DNA of 64,000 nucleotides from NCBI GenBank assembly GCA_025351795.1, contig JANXVG010000011.1, forward strand, positions 1 through 64,000, given 5' to 3'. A model generated the notes under the pieces. It made no database searches, was not told where the DNA came from, and was given only the letters and a program-made list of their open reading frames with translations. Source of the DNA: Salinibacterium sp. Its GTDB lineage: Bacteria; Actinomycetota; Actinomycetes; Actinomycetales; Microbacteriaceae. The number at the start of each line of letters is the position of its first letter. The stretch's first letter is position 1. Made by a program: the position numbers and the translations under genes. This document shows, piece by piece, positions 53,469 to 62,010 of the stretch.

Positions 53469-54332
53469 ATGAGAACTCGCACCATCGGAACAATGACCGT
53501 GAGCGCTATCGGACTCGGCGGGATGCCCATGTCGATTACCGGACGCCCCGACCGCGACCGCTCGATCGCCACCATTCACGCCGCCCTCGACGCTGGCGTG
53601 ACGCTGATCGACACCGCAGACGCCTACACAACCGCAGAAGACGGTCAGGGCCACAACGAAGAGCTCATTGCCGAAGCTCTCGGTTCATACCCCTCAGACA
53701 CCTCACACGTTCTCGTGGCCACCAAAGGCGGCCTCATCAATGACCGGCCCGGCCAGACATGGTCGCGCAACGGTGCGGTGTCGTACCTCAAGTCGGCGGC
53801 AAAAGAGTCTCTCGCGCGACTCGGCGGCGATGCAATCGGGCTGTACCAATTTCATCGCGAAGACCCCAGCATCGACTATGCCGAATCGATTGGAGCGCTC
53901 GCCGACCTGATTGACGACGGAACGATTCTCATGGCTGGCATTTCGAACGCGACGATCGACATGATCGAGATAGCCCAGCGCGTGCTCGACGGTCAACTCG
54001 TCTCGGTGCAAAACCAGTTCTCGCCGCTGCGCCGAGAAGGACTGCCTGAACTCGAATACTGCATGGCACACGGGATCGCCTACCTGCCATGGTCACCCCT
54101 CGGTGGCATTAAGAGCGCGGCGGATCTCGGCACCACGCAGTCTGCGATTCAGCAGATAGCGACGCAACTCGCCGTAAGCCCGCACCGGGTCGCGCTCGCC
54201 TGGGAGCTCGCGTTAGGCGAACACGTTATCCCGATCCCCGGCGCGTCGAGGCCGACGAGCATCATCGACTCGGCGCAGGCCGCCGACCTCGACCTCACTG
54301 CAGAGCAGATCGCGCTCATCTCTGCGGCGTAA
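53469..54332 (+). CDS. Aldo/keto reductase
   Basis: The product is 287 aa, a complete (beta/alpha)8 barrel. The catalytic tetrad is visible: Asp and Tyr in LIDTADAYTTAEDG, Lys in VLVATKGGLI and His in LYQFHREDPS. The NADPH-binding end has IPGASRPTSIIDSAQAADL. It reduces aldehydes or ketones with NADPH; the substrate is unknown. It is divergent from metG, and a 29-bp repeat and the rsmI 3' end follow. Confidence 0.93.
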   Translation: MRTRTIGTMTVSAIGLGGMPMSITGRPDRDRSIATIHAALDAGVTLIDTADAYTTAEDGQGHNEELIAEALGSYPSDTSHVLVATKGGLINDRPGQTWSRNGAVSYLKSAAKESLARLGGDAIGLYQFHREDPSIDYAESIGALADLIDDGTILMAGISNATIDMIEIAQRVLDGQLVSVQNQFSPLRREGLPELEYCMAHGIAYLPWSPLGGIKSAADLGTTQSAIQQIATQLAVSPHRVALAWELALGEHVIPIPGASRPTSIIDSAQAADLDLTAEQIALISAA

Positions 54333-54334
54333 GC

Positions 54335-54435
54335 CGCTGGCGCGATCCCCTCAGCTCCAGCGCCGGACCTCCTTCGCAGGCTCAGTCGGCGCTGGCGTCG
54401 CGGGATCGCTGGCGCGATCCCCTCAGCTCCAGCGC
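54335..54435. repeat. 29-bp direct repeat, second copy inside the 3' end of rsmI
   Basis: The same 29 bp, starting CGCTGGCGCGATCCCC and ending CTCCAGCGC, occurs at 54335-54363 and 54407-54435, 72 bp apart. Each copy can fold via CGCTGG/CCAGCG. One copy lies in the intergenic gap and one encodes the C-terminal residues of RsmI. Confidence 0.9.
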
Positions 54436-55227
54436 GCCCTCGTACAGGTCACGACGACTGAGGCCGGTCGCGTCGGCGACTTCCACCGAGGCATCCCGAA
54501 GTCGAGTGCCCTCCTCGACGAGTTCGAGCACGCGTGCGATCCCGGTCGGCAGGTCGGATGCCGCGGCTGCTGCGCCACCGACGAGCACGACGATCTCGCC
54601 CTTGACGCCGCCCGCTGCCCATTCGGCAAGCTCGGATGCCGTGCCGCGCTTCACTTCCTCGAAAAACTTGGTGAGCTCCCGGCAGACCACTACGCGGCGG
54701 TCGGGGCCGAGTGCAACGACAAGGTCGGCGAGCGCGGCGGCGAGCCGGTTGGGTGACTCGAAGAACACCATGGTGCGCTGCTCGCGGGCAAGGTCTGCGA
54801 AATAGGCCACCCGACCCTTACGCGGCAGAAACCCCTCGAATGTGAAACGGTCGGTCGGCAGGCCGGAGATGGCGAGAGCCGTGAGCACCGCCGACGGGCC
54901 GGGCAGCGCGGTCACCCGCACGCCGGCGACCGCGGCTGCAGCGACAAGTGGAAAACCGGGGTCACTGATTGCTGGCATTCCGGCATCTGACAACACGAGC
55001 ACATCGGTGTCACGGGCGAGCTCGACAAGCTCGGCGGCCTTCTCGGTTTCATTGTGCTCGTGGATCGCAATGAGGCGGGGGCGATTCTCGATACCGAGCG
55101 CGCGCATGAGGTGGATGGTCGTGCGAGTGTCTTCAGTCGCGATTACGGTAGCCGTCGTCAGCGCGTCGATGAGCCGGGCCGACGCGTCACCGAGGTTACC
55201 AATCGGGGTTGCCGCGAGGATAAGCAC
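54382..55227 (-). CDS. rsmI: 16S rRNA (cytidine1402-2'-O)-methyltransferase
   Basis: The product is 281 aa from the GTG at 55225-55227, where the conserved LILAATPIGNLGDAS begins. Other tetrapyrrole-methylase-fold motifs are ATEDTRTTIHLMRALGI, LVLSDAGMPAISDPG and TALPGPSAVLTALAISGLP. It 2'-O-methylates C1402 of 16S rRNA. The C-terminal residues (about 265-281) overlap the direct repeat and may be recently extended by it. It is divergent from the protein O-mannosyltransferase gene, as usual in Actinobacteria. Confidence 0.96.
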   Translation of the reverse strand: MLILAATPIGNLGDASARLIDALTTATVIATEDTRTTIHLMRALGIENRPRLIAIHEHNETEKAAELVELARDTDVLVLSDAGMPAISDPGFPLVAAAAVAGVRVTALPGPSAVLTALAISGLPTDRFTFEGFLPRKGRVAYFADLAREQRTMVFFESPNRLAAALADLVVALGPDRRVVVCRELTKFFEEVKRGTASELAEWAAGGVKGEIVVLVGGAAAAASDLPTGIARVLELVEEGTRLRDASVEVADATGLSRRDLYEGALELRGSRQRSRDASAD

Positions 55228-55298
55228 GACCTCAGTATGGCGGTGCTGGCACCAGACACGTGGGGAAGCGGTTCGCGCTGAGCGTTTAGCATTGCCCT

Positions 55299-56936
55299 GT
55301 GGATATCGAGGGCACGCGCGCGTTTGACACCGTGCTTCGGCTCGAGCAGCCCGAGGTCGATGAAGGCTGGGGTTCGAACGAACCGACCGGGTCGCGTTTC
55401 GACGATTGGTGGACGCGGCGGCGCACGGCAGTGCAGCGGGCATTCCGGTGGGCGGGGCCTGCTGCGGTGCTCGTGACGGCCGCCGTGACACGGCTCTGGA
55501 ATCTTGGTCACCCTGGCTCCCTCGTCTTCGACGAGACCTTCTACGTCAAAGACTCCTGGACGCTCTGGAATCTCGGGTACGAGGCGCAATGGCCCGCTGA
55601 AGCTGACACCCAGTTCAATGCTGGCCAGCCCAACATCTACCTACACGATGCGTCGTTCGTGGTGCATCCTCCGCTCGGCAAGTGGATCATCGGCCTCGGT
55701 GAAGAGTGGCTCGGTGCTGGTAACCCGGTCGGCTGGCGCATCTCGACGGCGATCGTCGGCATCCTCGCGGTATTACTCATCATGCTCGTGGCGAAGAAGC
55801 TATTCAGGTCCACCTTGCTCGCGACGATTGCCGGTGGCCTGATGGCCATCGACGGCAACGCGATCGTGATGAGTCGGGTGGCACTGCTCGACAACAGCGT
55901 GATGTTCTTTGCGCTGTTGGGGTTCGGCGCGATCCTGCTCGACCGCGAGTGGAGCGCACATCGCCTTGCGACCTGGTACGCGAGGAGAACGGATGCCGAC
56001 CGCTCAACTCACTGGGGCCCGGCACTGTGGGGCCGCCCGTGGTTGGTCGCCGCGGGCGTCGCGTTCGGTGCAGCATCCGCCGTGAAGTGGAGCGGGCTCT
56101 ACTTCTTCGCCGTGTTCGCGGTGTACACGCTCGCAGTCGATGCTGTTGCCCGCCGAAAGTCCGGTGTCGCATTCTGGTTGTCTGGCACGATCTTTCGGCA
56201 GGGGCCCGTGTCGTTCCTGCTCATGGTTCCCATCGCCGTCGCCACCTACCTGTCGACCTGGATCAGTTGGTTTGCTAGCACGCGCGGCTACGACCGATAC
56301 TGGTCGGTAGGGCCCAGTAGCTGGACGGGGATATTAGCCTGGGTGCCGCACTCGATCCAGAGTTGGTGGCACTTCGAGGTGCAGGTGTACCAGTACAACG
56401 TCGGCGAATCGCGGCCGCACAGCTACCAGGCCAATCCGCTCAGTTGGCTTTTTCTCGTGCGCCCGACGAGCATGTACTATCAGGGCGCGAACGCGGGTGA
56501 GCACGGCTGCACGGCCACCAGTTGCGGCTCGTGGATCACTGGGCTCGCCAATCCGCTGATCTGGTGGGCGGCAACAGCGGCGATACTGTACCTGACCTAC
56601 CGCCTCGTGCGATATCGCGAGTGGAAGGTAGGCCTGATCCTCACGGGCATGGCGGCCGGCTACCTGCCGTGGCTGCTGTACACCGGGCGCACAGTATTCC
56701 AGTTCTACACAATCGCGTTCGAGCCATACATGCTGCTTGGGCTGGTCTTTGTGATCGGGATGATCCTCGGAAGTCCGGCAGATCCGCGCGCCAATCGCAC
56801 GAGCGGCATCCGTCTCGTCTTGATCTTCTTCGCTCTGGCGATCGCGGTGACCATCTTCAACTGGCCGATCTGGACAGGCCAGCAGATTAGCTACGACTTC
56901 ATGAGCGTGCACTGGTGGCTGCCGAGCTGGCGATAG
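55299..56936 (+). CDS. Polyprenol-phosphate-mannose-dependent protein O-mannosyltransferase
   Basis: The product is 545 aa with a GTG start and about 11 membrane helices. The first large loop has LVFDETFYVKDSWTLWNLGY, with the catalytic Asp-Glu pair of the PMT family, then HPPLGKWIIGLGE and later the W-rich loops (SWWHFEVQVYQYN). It transfers mannose from polyprenyl phosphate to Ser/Thr of secreted proteins. The exported proteins in this window with Ser/Thr-rich linkers are possible substrates. Confidence 0.95.
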   Translation: MDIEGTRAFDTVLRLEQPEVDEGWGSNEPTGSRFDDWWTRRRTAVQRAFRWAGPAAVLVTAAVTRLWNLGHPGSLVFDETFYVKDSWTLWNLGYEAQWPAEADTQFNAGQPNIYLHDASFVVHPPLGKWIIGLGEEWLGAGNPVGWRISTAIVGILAVLLIMLVAKKLFRSTLLATIAGGLMAIDGNAIVMSRVALLDNSVMFFALLGFGAILLDREWSAHRLATWYARRTDADRSTHWGPALWGRPWLVAAGVAFGAASAVKWSGLYFFAVFAVYTLAVDAVARRKSGVAFWLSGTIFRQGPVSFLLMVPIAVATYLSTWISWFASTRGYDRYWSVGPSSWTGILAWVPHSIQSWWHFEVQVYQYNVGESRPHSYQANPLSWLFLVRPTSMYYQGANAGEHGCTATSCGSWITGLANPLIWWAATAAILYLTYRLVRYREWKVGLILTGMAAGYLPWLLYTGRTVFQFYTIAFEPYMLLGLVFVIGMILGSPADPRANRTSGIRLVLIFFALAIAVTIFNWPIWTGQQISYDFMSVHWWLPSWR

Positions 56937-57011
56937 CGGTTGTCTGGTGAGTTGTGCACACCGAAACCGGGCCTGCCGCCAGCACTCACCCTAAAAAGTG
57001 ACTGCGGAACC

Positions 57012-57040
57012 GTGACAGGCGCGCTCGTAAGCCCTACAGT
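57012..57040 (+). promoter_or_regulatory. Likely sigma70-type promoter of the Ig/polytopic protein gene
   Basis: GTGACA (57012-57017) and TACAGT (57035-57040) are separated by 17 bp and lie about 70 bp upstream of the ATG at 57112. Both boxes resemble the -35 and -10 consensus used by actinobacterial housekeeping sigma factors. Confidence 0.55.
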
Positions 57041-57111
57041 GCAGTGAGCACGTAAGTGCTACCAGAATGCCCACCCGTCATTCTTCGCCTGACCCCCCCC
57101 TCAGGATTCTG

Positions 57112-59958
57112 ATGCGTAACTCCATCGCCACCGCCGTTGCTGCACTCACCCTCGCCCTGAGTGGCGTCCTGTTCGCTGCCCTGCCCGCGGGCGCCGGCAG
57201 CGCCGAACTGAACTTCTCGCTCGCCGCCAGCCCCCCCTCAGGGTCGGGCCAGATATCGCCCCCACCCACGAATGTCGACTACGGCGCACTGCCGAGCGTC
57301 GACTACACCTTCGCTTCGGCGTCTGCCACGGCTACCGGGTCGCTCGCAGGAGGAGCAGACACCGGTGACTCCGCGTTGTACGACCAGACGACCGGCCCAC
57401 CCGAGGGTCCCGCCAGTGACTGCACCTGGGCGAGCGACCCTGCCTCCTGCGTGTTTCCCACGCTCGCACCCGGCCCATGGGAGATAATCTCGAGCCAGTC
57501 GTGGAGCACAAGTCCTACCAGCCCAGCCACAACGGTAGACACCTACTTTGTCGTGCCCGAAGCCCCGATTCTGAGCGCCTGGGCTCTCACCGATACCGTC
57601 GCCTTCTCCGGCACGGGCATGGCGACTGATTCCGTCACGGTGATGGACACGGCGAGTTCCGCGGTGTGCTCGGCCGTAGTGGGCCACGACAACCGCTGGT
57701 CGTGCACCAGCGGAACCCTTGCAAACGGCCAGCACAGCTTCTATGCGCTGCAGACGGATTTATCGGCTGGAGCCTCCGCCGCGATCGGCTCGGCGACCTA
57801 TCGGGCCGGCGGCACATCATCAGCTACCGCCAATCAGTTAGTAACCATCGACGCAACCGGCCTTCCGGCCGTCGCTCATACATTCCTGCCCGCTGGGATC
57901 AGGATAATCGGTACCCCAAATAGCAGCGCTACCAAGGTCGGGATCGATCTGTATTCGTGGACTGCTGAAGACGGATACCGTCTCGTTGCGGGTTGCCCGG
58001 CGCCGATAGACAACGAGGGGTGGGAGTCCGGTTCCTACGACTTTCTTGATGTTTCGGTCGGCGTGAATACCTGCACTATCGCCGCATTGACTCCGGGTGT
58101 CTGGCGCAGCCACTCTCATCAGAACTCGGGCACAAGCGACATAGCGGCACCAAACTGGGTGAGCGACTATTTCGTCGTGCCCGTTGCACCCACGATCGCG
58201 AGCATAACCGACACCGGAAACGCGACCGCCGCGCTGTCGGGCACGACAATTCCTGGCGACCGGATCCACGTCGTCGCTGAAACCGATGTCGAGGCCTGCG
58301 CCGCAATCGGGGCACCAATCACGGGTGCCTGGTCGTGCACTACCGAAACGCTCGCGAGTGGAACCCATACCTTTCGAGCCTACCTAGAAGACCTTGGAGC
58401 CGGCGAAAACAGCGATGTTCCACAGTCGGTGTACCTGCCCGGTGGCCTGTCGGCAGCGAGCCCGTCTCGTTCTGTCAGCCTTGCAGTACCCATTGTTCCT
58501 GACACCCCAAGCACTCCCAGCACAGTGGTAACGCCCCCGGCGCCCGCACTTCCCTCTCCCATCTGGTCGTTTACCGTCAACGGTCTCGACCTGAACAATG
58601 TGCACCCGGGCGACCACTTCACGATCATCGGCACCGGGCTGCCGGTCGGCGCAACGATAGCTGCCGAGCTGCATTCGACGCCGGTCGCGCTCGGTCAGGC
58701 GAAGGTCGCGCCAGACGGAAAATTCACGCTCAGCGCTATCGTGCCTGTAGAGACAGTATCCGGCCAACATCACCTCGTACTCTCGCTCGTGGGAGCCGGG
58801 CTTCAGCCGACGACGAGCGAGCAGGCACTGACGGTAGTGGATGCCGTGACGGCTTCAACCGGAGACTCACCCACTAAGTCGGGCGCGACATCCCCTGCTG
58901 CCGGAACAGCAGAGACGAGCGGCACACCAAACGTGGCCCTCACTCAACCCAACATTCTTACCCACTCGCTCAACTCAATCGCCGATGTGGTCGCCCACCC
59001 GGGCAAAATTCCCGCGGCCTTCGCTATCGGCCTCGTTCTGCTGATCTTTGCGGTGCTGCCCGCACACCTTCTTAATGCCACGATCGGCGAACAGTATGAG
59101 CGCTTCGCGCGGCGGATGCCGCGGCTACGCACTCGTCCACGATGGCTGTCGGCGCTGGTCGGCGCCGCTCAGCGCGCACCGGTATTGGGCGCGATCGTTG
59201 TCACGACCCTAACCGCGCTGCTGTTTGGGTTCGCTGACCCGAAATTTGGTTTCACGTTCGCTTCGCTACGCCTGTTTCTGGCCTGCGCAATCGCCCTGTT
59301 CGTCGTCGTCTATGTCGCGAACGCACTCACGGCATTCGTGATGCGTCAACGCTGGTCGGTCGATGTCGTGCTGAGCGTTCGACCGCTCGGCCTCATTCTC
59401 ACTGTCGCGGGTGTGGTCATTTCGCGGATTCTCGACTTCTCGCCCGGGCTCCTCATCGGGCTTGTGATTGGTCTTTCGATTGCTGGCTCGACGGCGGCAG
59501 TGCACGCCTGGAAGGCCGTGCTCATTCGAACTGGTTTCCTGCTGGTAATTTCTGTCATCGCGTGGCTGTGGTTTAGCGCAGCCACAGTGGGCGAAGCCGA
59601 ACCATCGTCGTTCGGCGCTGCCTTGTTCTCCGAAATACTCGTCGCCATTACTACAGAAGGAATCGTGATTCTTCTGGTGGAACTGCTGCCCTTCAGGTTG
59701 CTCGAAGGACAACGCCTCTTTACGCGATCAAGGGCACTCTGGGCTGGCGTTTACCTGATCGTGGTCGTCCTCTTCATCGTCGCTATCGTTCCCTGGGAAG
59801 GCAACTGGGCCGCTCTCGGTAATTCTCTGTGGGCCTGGATCGCCGTCGTCCTGGGGTTCGGTGCCGTGTGCGTCGGCATCTACCTGTACTTCCGATTCTG
59901 GGCTTCACCGCTACCTGAAGACCACCACCAACGCGTTGATGTCAGCAATATGCAGTGA
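57112..59958 (+). CDS. Large exported protein with Ig-like repeats and a polytopic C-terminal domain
   Basis: The product is about 948 aa from the ATG at 57112. A signal peptide ends near PAGAGSAEL. The extracellular part (about 30-620) has two related repeat blocks (ITDTGNATAALSGTTIPGDR in the second matches LTDTVAFSGTGMATDSV in the first) and an Ig-like domain. The C-terminal 330 residues hold eight or nine membrane helices. In the last part VELLPFRLLEGQRLF resembles the LLP..LDGG loop of site-2 proteases, but no HExxH is present. I recognise no named family for the whole protein. It is monocistronic. Confidence 0.75.
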   Translation: MRNSIATAVAALTLALSGVLFAALPAGAGSAELNFSLAASPPSGSGQISPPPTNVDYGALPSVDYTFASASATATGSLAGGADTGDSALYDQTTGPPEGPASDCTWASDPASCVFPTLAPGPWEIISSQSWSTSPTSPATTVDTYFVVPEAPILSAWALTDTVAFSGTGMATDSVTVMDTASSAVCSAVVGHDNRWSCTSGTLANGQHSFYALQTDLSAGASAAIGSATYRAGGTSSATANQLVTIDATGLPAVAHTFLPAGIRIIGTPNSSATKVGIDLYSWTAEDGYRLVAGCPAPIDNEGWESGSYDFLDVSVGVNTCTIAALTPGVWRSHSHQNSGTSDIAAPNWVSDYFVVPVAPTIASITDTGNATAALSGTTIPGDRIHVVAETDVEACAAIGAPITGAWSCTTETLASGTHTFRAYLEDLGAGENSDVPQSVYLPGGLSAASPSRSVSLAVPIVPDTPSTPSTVVTPPAPALPSPIWSFTVNGLDLNNVHPGDHFTIIGTGLPVGATIAAELHSTPVALGQAKVAPDGKFTLSAIVPVETVSGQHHLVLSLVGAGLQPTTSEQALTVVDAVTASTGDSPTKSGATSPAAGTAETSGTPNVALTQPNILTHSLNSIADVVAHPGKIPAAFAIGLVLLIFAVLPAHLLNATIGEQYERFARRMPRLRTRPRWLSALVGAAQRAPVLGAIVVTTLTALLFGFADPKFGFTFASLRLFLACAIALFVVVYVANALTAFVMRQRWSVDVVLSVRPLGLILTVAGVVISRILDFSPGLLIGLVIGLSIAGSTAAVHAWKAVLIRTGFLLVISVIAWLWFSAATVGEAEPSSFGAALFSEILVAITTEGIVILLVELLPFRLLEGQRLFTRSRALWAGVYLIVVVLFIVAIVPWEGNWAALGNSLWAWIAVVLGFGAVCVGIYLYFRFWASPLPEDHHQRVDVSNMQ

Positions 59959-60024
59959 CCGACTGTTACCACGCGTGTCGTCATCGAGAAGGTATGGCTC
60001 GGTACTTCCGGTAACTTGGGGATC

Positions 60025-61344
60025 ATGGCCGATCGCGACAGAGTTGACAAAGAGTGGGGCTTTCGCACCCGGGCAATTCATGCGGGAAACATCCCGGATG
60101 CCGTGACCGGTGCCCGCGCGCTACCCATTTACCAGACCAGTGCGTTCGTGTTCGACGACACCGCGGATGCTGCCGCCCGCTTCGCCCTGCAGAAGTACGG
60201 CAACATCTACTCCCGCCTAGCAAACCCCACGGTGGCGAGTTTCGAGGAGCGGGTTGCGAGCCTTGAGGGCGGACTCGGAGCCGTCGCGACGGCAAGTGGG
60301 CTCTCCGCGCAGTTCATCACGTTCGCATCCCTCACCGGAGCCGGCGACCACATCGTGGCATCAGCGAATCTCTATGGCGGGTCGATCACCCAGCTCGACG
60401 TCACCCTGCGCCGCTTCGGGGTAGACACGACCTTTGTGAAGAGTTCCGACCCGGCCGACTACGCGACCGCGATCACCGATAAGACCAAGCTCATCTTCGC
60501 CGAAACGATCGCAAACCCGTCCGGTGAGATCGCCGACATCGAGGGGCTTGCCGAGGTCGCTCACGCGCACCACATCCCGCTGATCATCGACTCCACCATC
60601 GCGACCCCCTACCTCAATCGCCCCATCGAGTGGGGAGCGGATGTTGTCATCCACTCGGCCACCAAGTTTCTCGGGGGTGCAGGAACGACGCTCGGCGGGG
60701 TAGTCGTCGAATCCGGCCGGTTCCACTGGGCCAACGAACATTTCCCGTTATTCGATCAGCCCGTGCCGGCGTACGGCGGGCTCAACTGGCACGGCAACTT
60801 TGGCGAATACGCGTTCCTCACCCGCTTGCGTGCCGAACAATTGCGCGACATCGGCCCATCGCTCGCGCCGCACTCGGCCTGGCTTCTTGCGACCGGAGTC
60901 GAGACGCTGCCGTTTCGCCTGCAAGCACACGTCGACAATGCGCGCATCGTGGCAGAGTGGCTCGACGCCGACCCGCGCATTGAGAAGGTCTATTGGGCTG
61001 GCTTGCCGCAACACCCGCACTTCGAGCGTGCCAAGAAGTACCTACCCAAGGGCCCCGGATCGGTTTTCTCGTTCGTCGTGCGTGCCACCGAAACCCAGAA
61101 CGGCCGCGAGGTCGGCCAGAGATTTATCGAGTCGGTGAATCTTGCGAGCCACCTTGCCAACATCGGTGACGCTAAGACGCTCGTGATCCACCCGGCGTCG
61201 ACCACTCACGCCCAACTCAGCGAACAGCAGTTGCTTGAGGCAGGCGTGCTGCCGGGCGTCGTGCGCATCAGCGTCGGAATAGAAGATCCAGAAGACATTG
61301 TTGATGACCTTGACCAGGCATTAACCGCCGCAACGAAGGGCTAG
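60025..61344 (+). CDS. metY: O-acetylhomoserine sulfhydrylase (aminocarboxypropyltransferase)
   Basis: The product is about 439 aa from the ATG at 60025. It is a Cys/Met-metabolism PLP enzyme making homocysteine from O-acetylhomoserine and sulfide. The N-terminus WGFRTRAIHAGNIPDAVTGA, cofactor loop SGLSAQFITF, the PLP Lys in VIHSATKFLGGAGTTLGG and the C-terminal HPASTTHAQLSEQQL are typical of MetY. The next gene starts 2 bp after the stop. Confidence 0.93.
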   Translation: MADRDRVDKEWGFRTRAIHAGNIPDAVTGARALPIYQTSAFVFDDTADAAARFALQKYGNIYSRLANPTVASFEERVASLEGGLGAVATASGLSAQFITFASLTGAGDHIVASANLYGGSITQLDVTLRRFGVDTTFVKSSDPADYATAITDKTKLIFAETIANPSGEIADIEGLAEVAHAHHIPLIIDSTIATPYLNRPIEWGADVVIHSATKFLGGAGTTLGGVVVESGRFHWANEHFPLFDQPVPAYGGLNWHGNFGEYAFLTRLRAEQLRDIGPSLAPHSAWLLATGVETLPFRLQAHVDNARIVAEWLDADPRIEKVYWAGLPQHPHFERAKKYLPKGPGSVFSFVVRATETQNGREVGQRFIESVNLASHLANIGDAKTLVIHPASTTHAQLSEQQLLEAGVLPGVVRISVGIEDPEDIVDDLDQALTAATKG

Positions 61345-61346
61345 AC

Positions 61347-61925
61347 ATGAGTGTCTCGACACGCGATACCGTCACCAGCCAGTTGGCTAACGGGCTCACC
61401 TGCGAGCTTCCTGCAGACTCGCCGCTGGCCAAGCTGCTCACCTCGAAGCGCACCTGGGTGGGGCCGGCGGCGAAGGAACGCCTCGCGATTCTGCGCAGGG
61501 CAAAGTCGATAGCGATCGTCGGTGCCTCGCCGAACTCGACACGGTCGAGCTACTTCGTGGGCACCTACCTGCTGCAGTCGAGCGACTACCGCGTGTATTT
61601 CGTTAATCCGATGGCGGACGAGATTCTCGGCCGGAAGGCCTACAAGTGCCTCGCTGACCTGCCTGAGGTGCCCGACATCGTCGACGTGTTTCGCAAGGGC
61701 AGCGATATCCCGGCGGTCATCGACGAGGTACTCGCGATCGGCGCGAAGACCGTCTGGGTGCAACTGGGTATCTGGAACCAGGATGCCGCGATCTACGGTG
61801 AGTCGAAGGGTCTCACGGTGGTGATGGACCGCTGCATCAAGATTGAGCACGCGCGGTTTCACGGCGGACTGCACTTGCTCGGCTTCGACACCGGGGTGAT
61901 TACCTCCCGCAAGACGCTGCGCTAG
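61347..61925 (+). CDS. CoA-binding Rossmann-fold protein (YccU-like)
   Basis: The product is 192 aa, a single COG1832-type domain. IAIVGASPNSTRSSYFVG is the nucleotide-binding loop, with VYFVNPMADEILGRKAYKCL and TVVMDRCIKIEHARFHGG as the other conserved blocks. Its start follows the metY stop by 2 bp, so the two are one operon. CoA-binding proteins of this type are often next to MetY, and a sulfur-metabolism role is inferred from context. Confidence 0.92.
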   Translation: MSVSTRDTVTSQLANGLTCELPADSPLAKLLTSKRTWVGPAAKERLAILRRAKSIAIVGASPNSTRSSYFVGTYLLQSSDYRVYFVNPMADEILGRKAYKCLADLPEVPDIVDVFRKGSDIPAVIDEVLAIGAKTVWVQLGIWNQDAAIYGESKGLTVVMDRCIKIEHARFHGGLHLLGFDTGVITSRKTLR

Positions 61926-61930
61926 GTGCT

Positions 61931-62010
61931 CCGGTGAGTCCCTTTTCAGGCTGAGCCGGGCAGTTACTGGACTATGAACTCACCGGCCGGCTCAGCCTGA
62001 AAAGGGACTC
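61931..62010. terminator. Perfect 24-bp inverted repeat between convergent genes
   Basis: The arm 61936-61959 (starting GAGTCCCTTTTCAGG) is the exact reverse complement of 61987-62010 (ending CTGAAAAGGGACTC). The 27-nt spacer contains ACTCACCGG (61978-61986), which can instead pair with CCGGTGAGT (61931-61939), giving an alternative hairpin. The element lies between convergent genes and its right arm covers the stop codon of the DUF255 gene. A bidirectional terminator is the simplest reading. Confidence 0.8.

Noticed and set aside
57112-59958. Site-2 protease assignment for the Ig/polytopic protein
   Set aside because: The LLP..LEGQR loop is suggestive but the HExxH zinc motif is absent, so the enzyme call was not made.
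59959-60024. SAM or other riboswitch before metY
   Set aside because: The gap to the upstream gene is only about 65 bp and shows no structured aptamer-like pattern.
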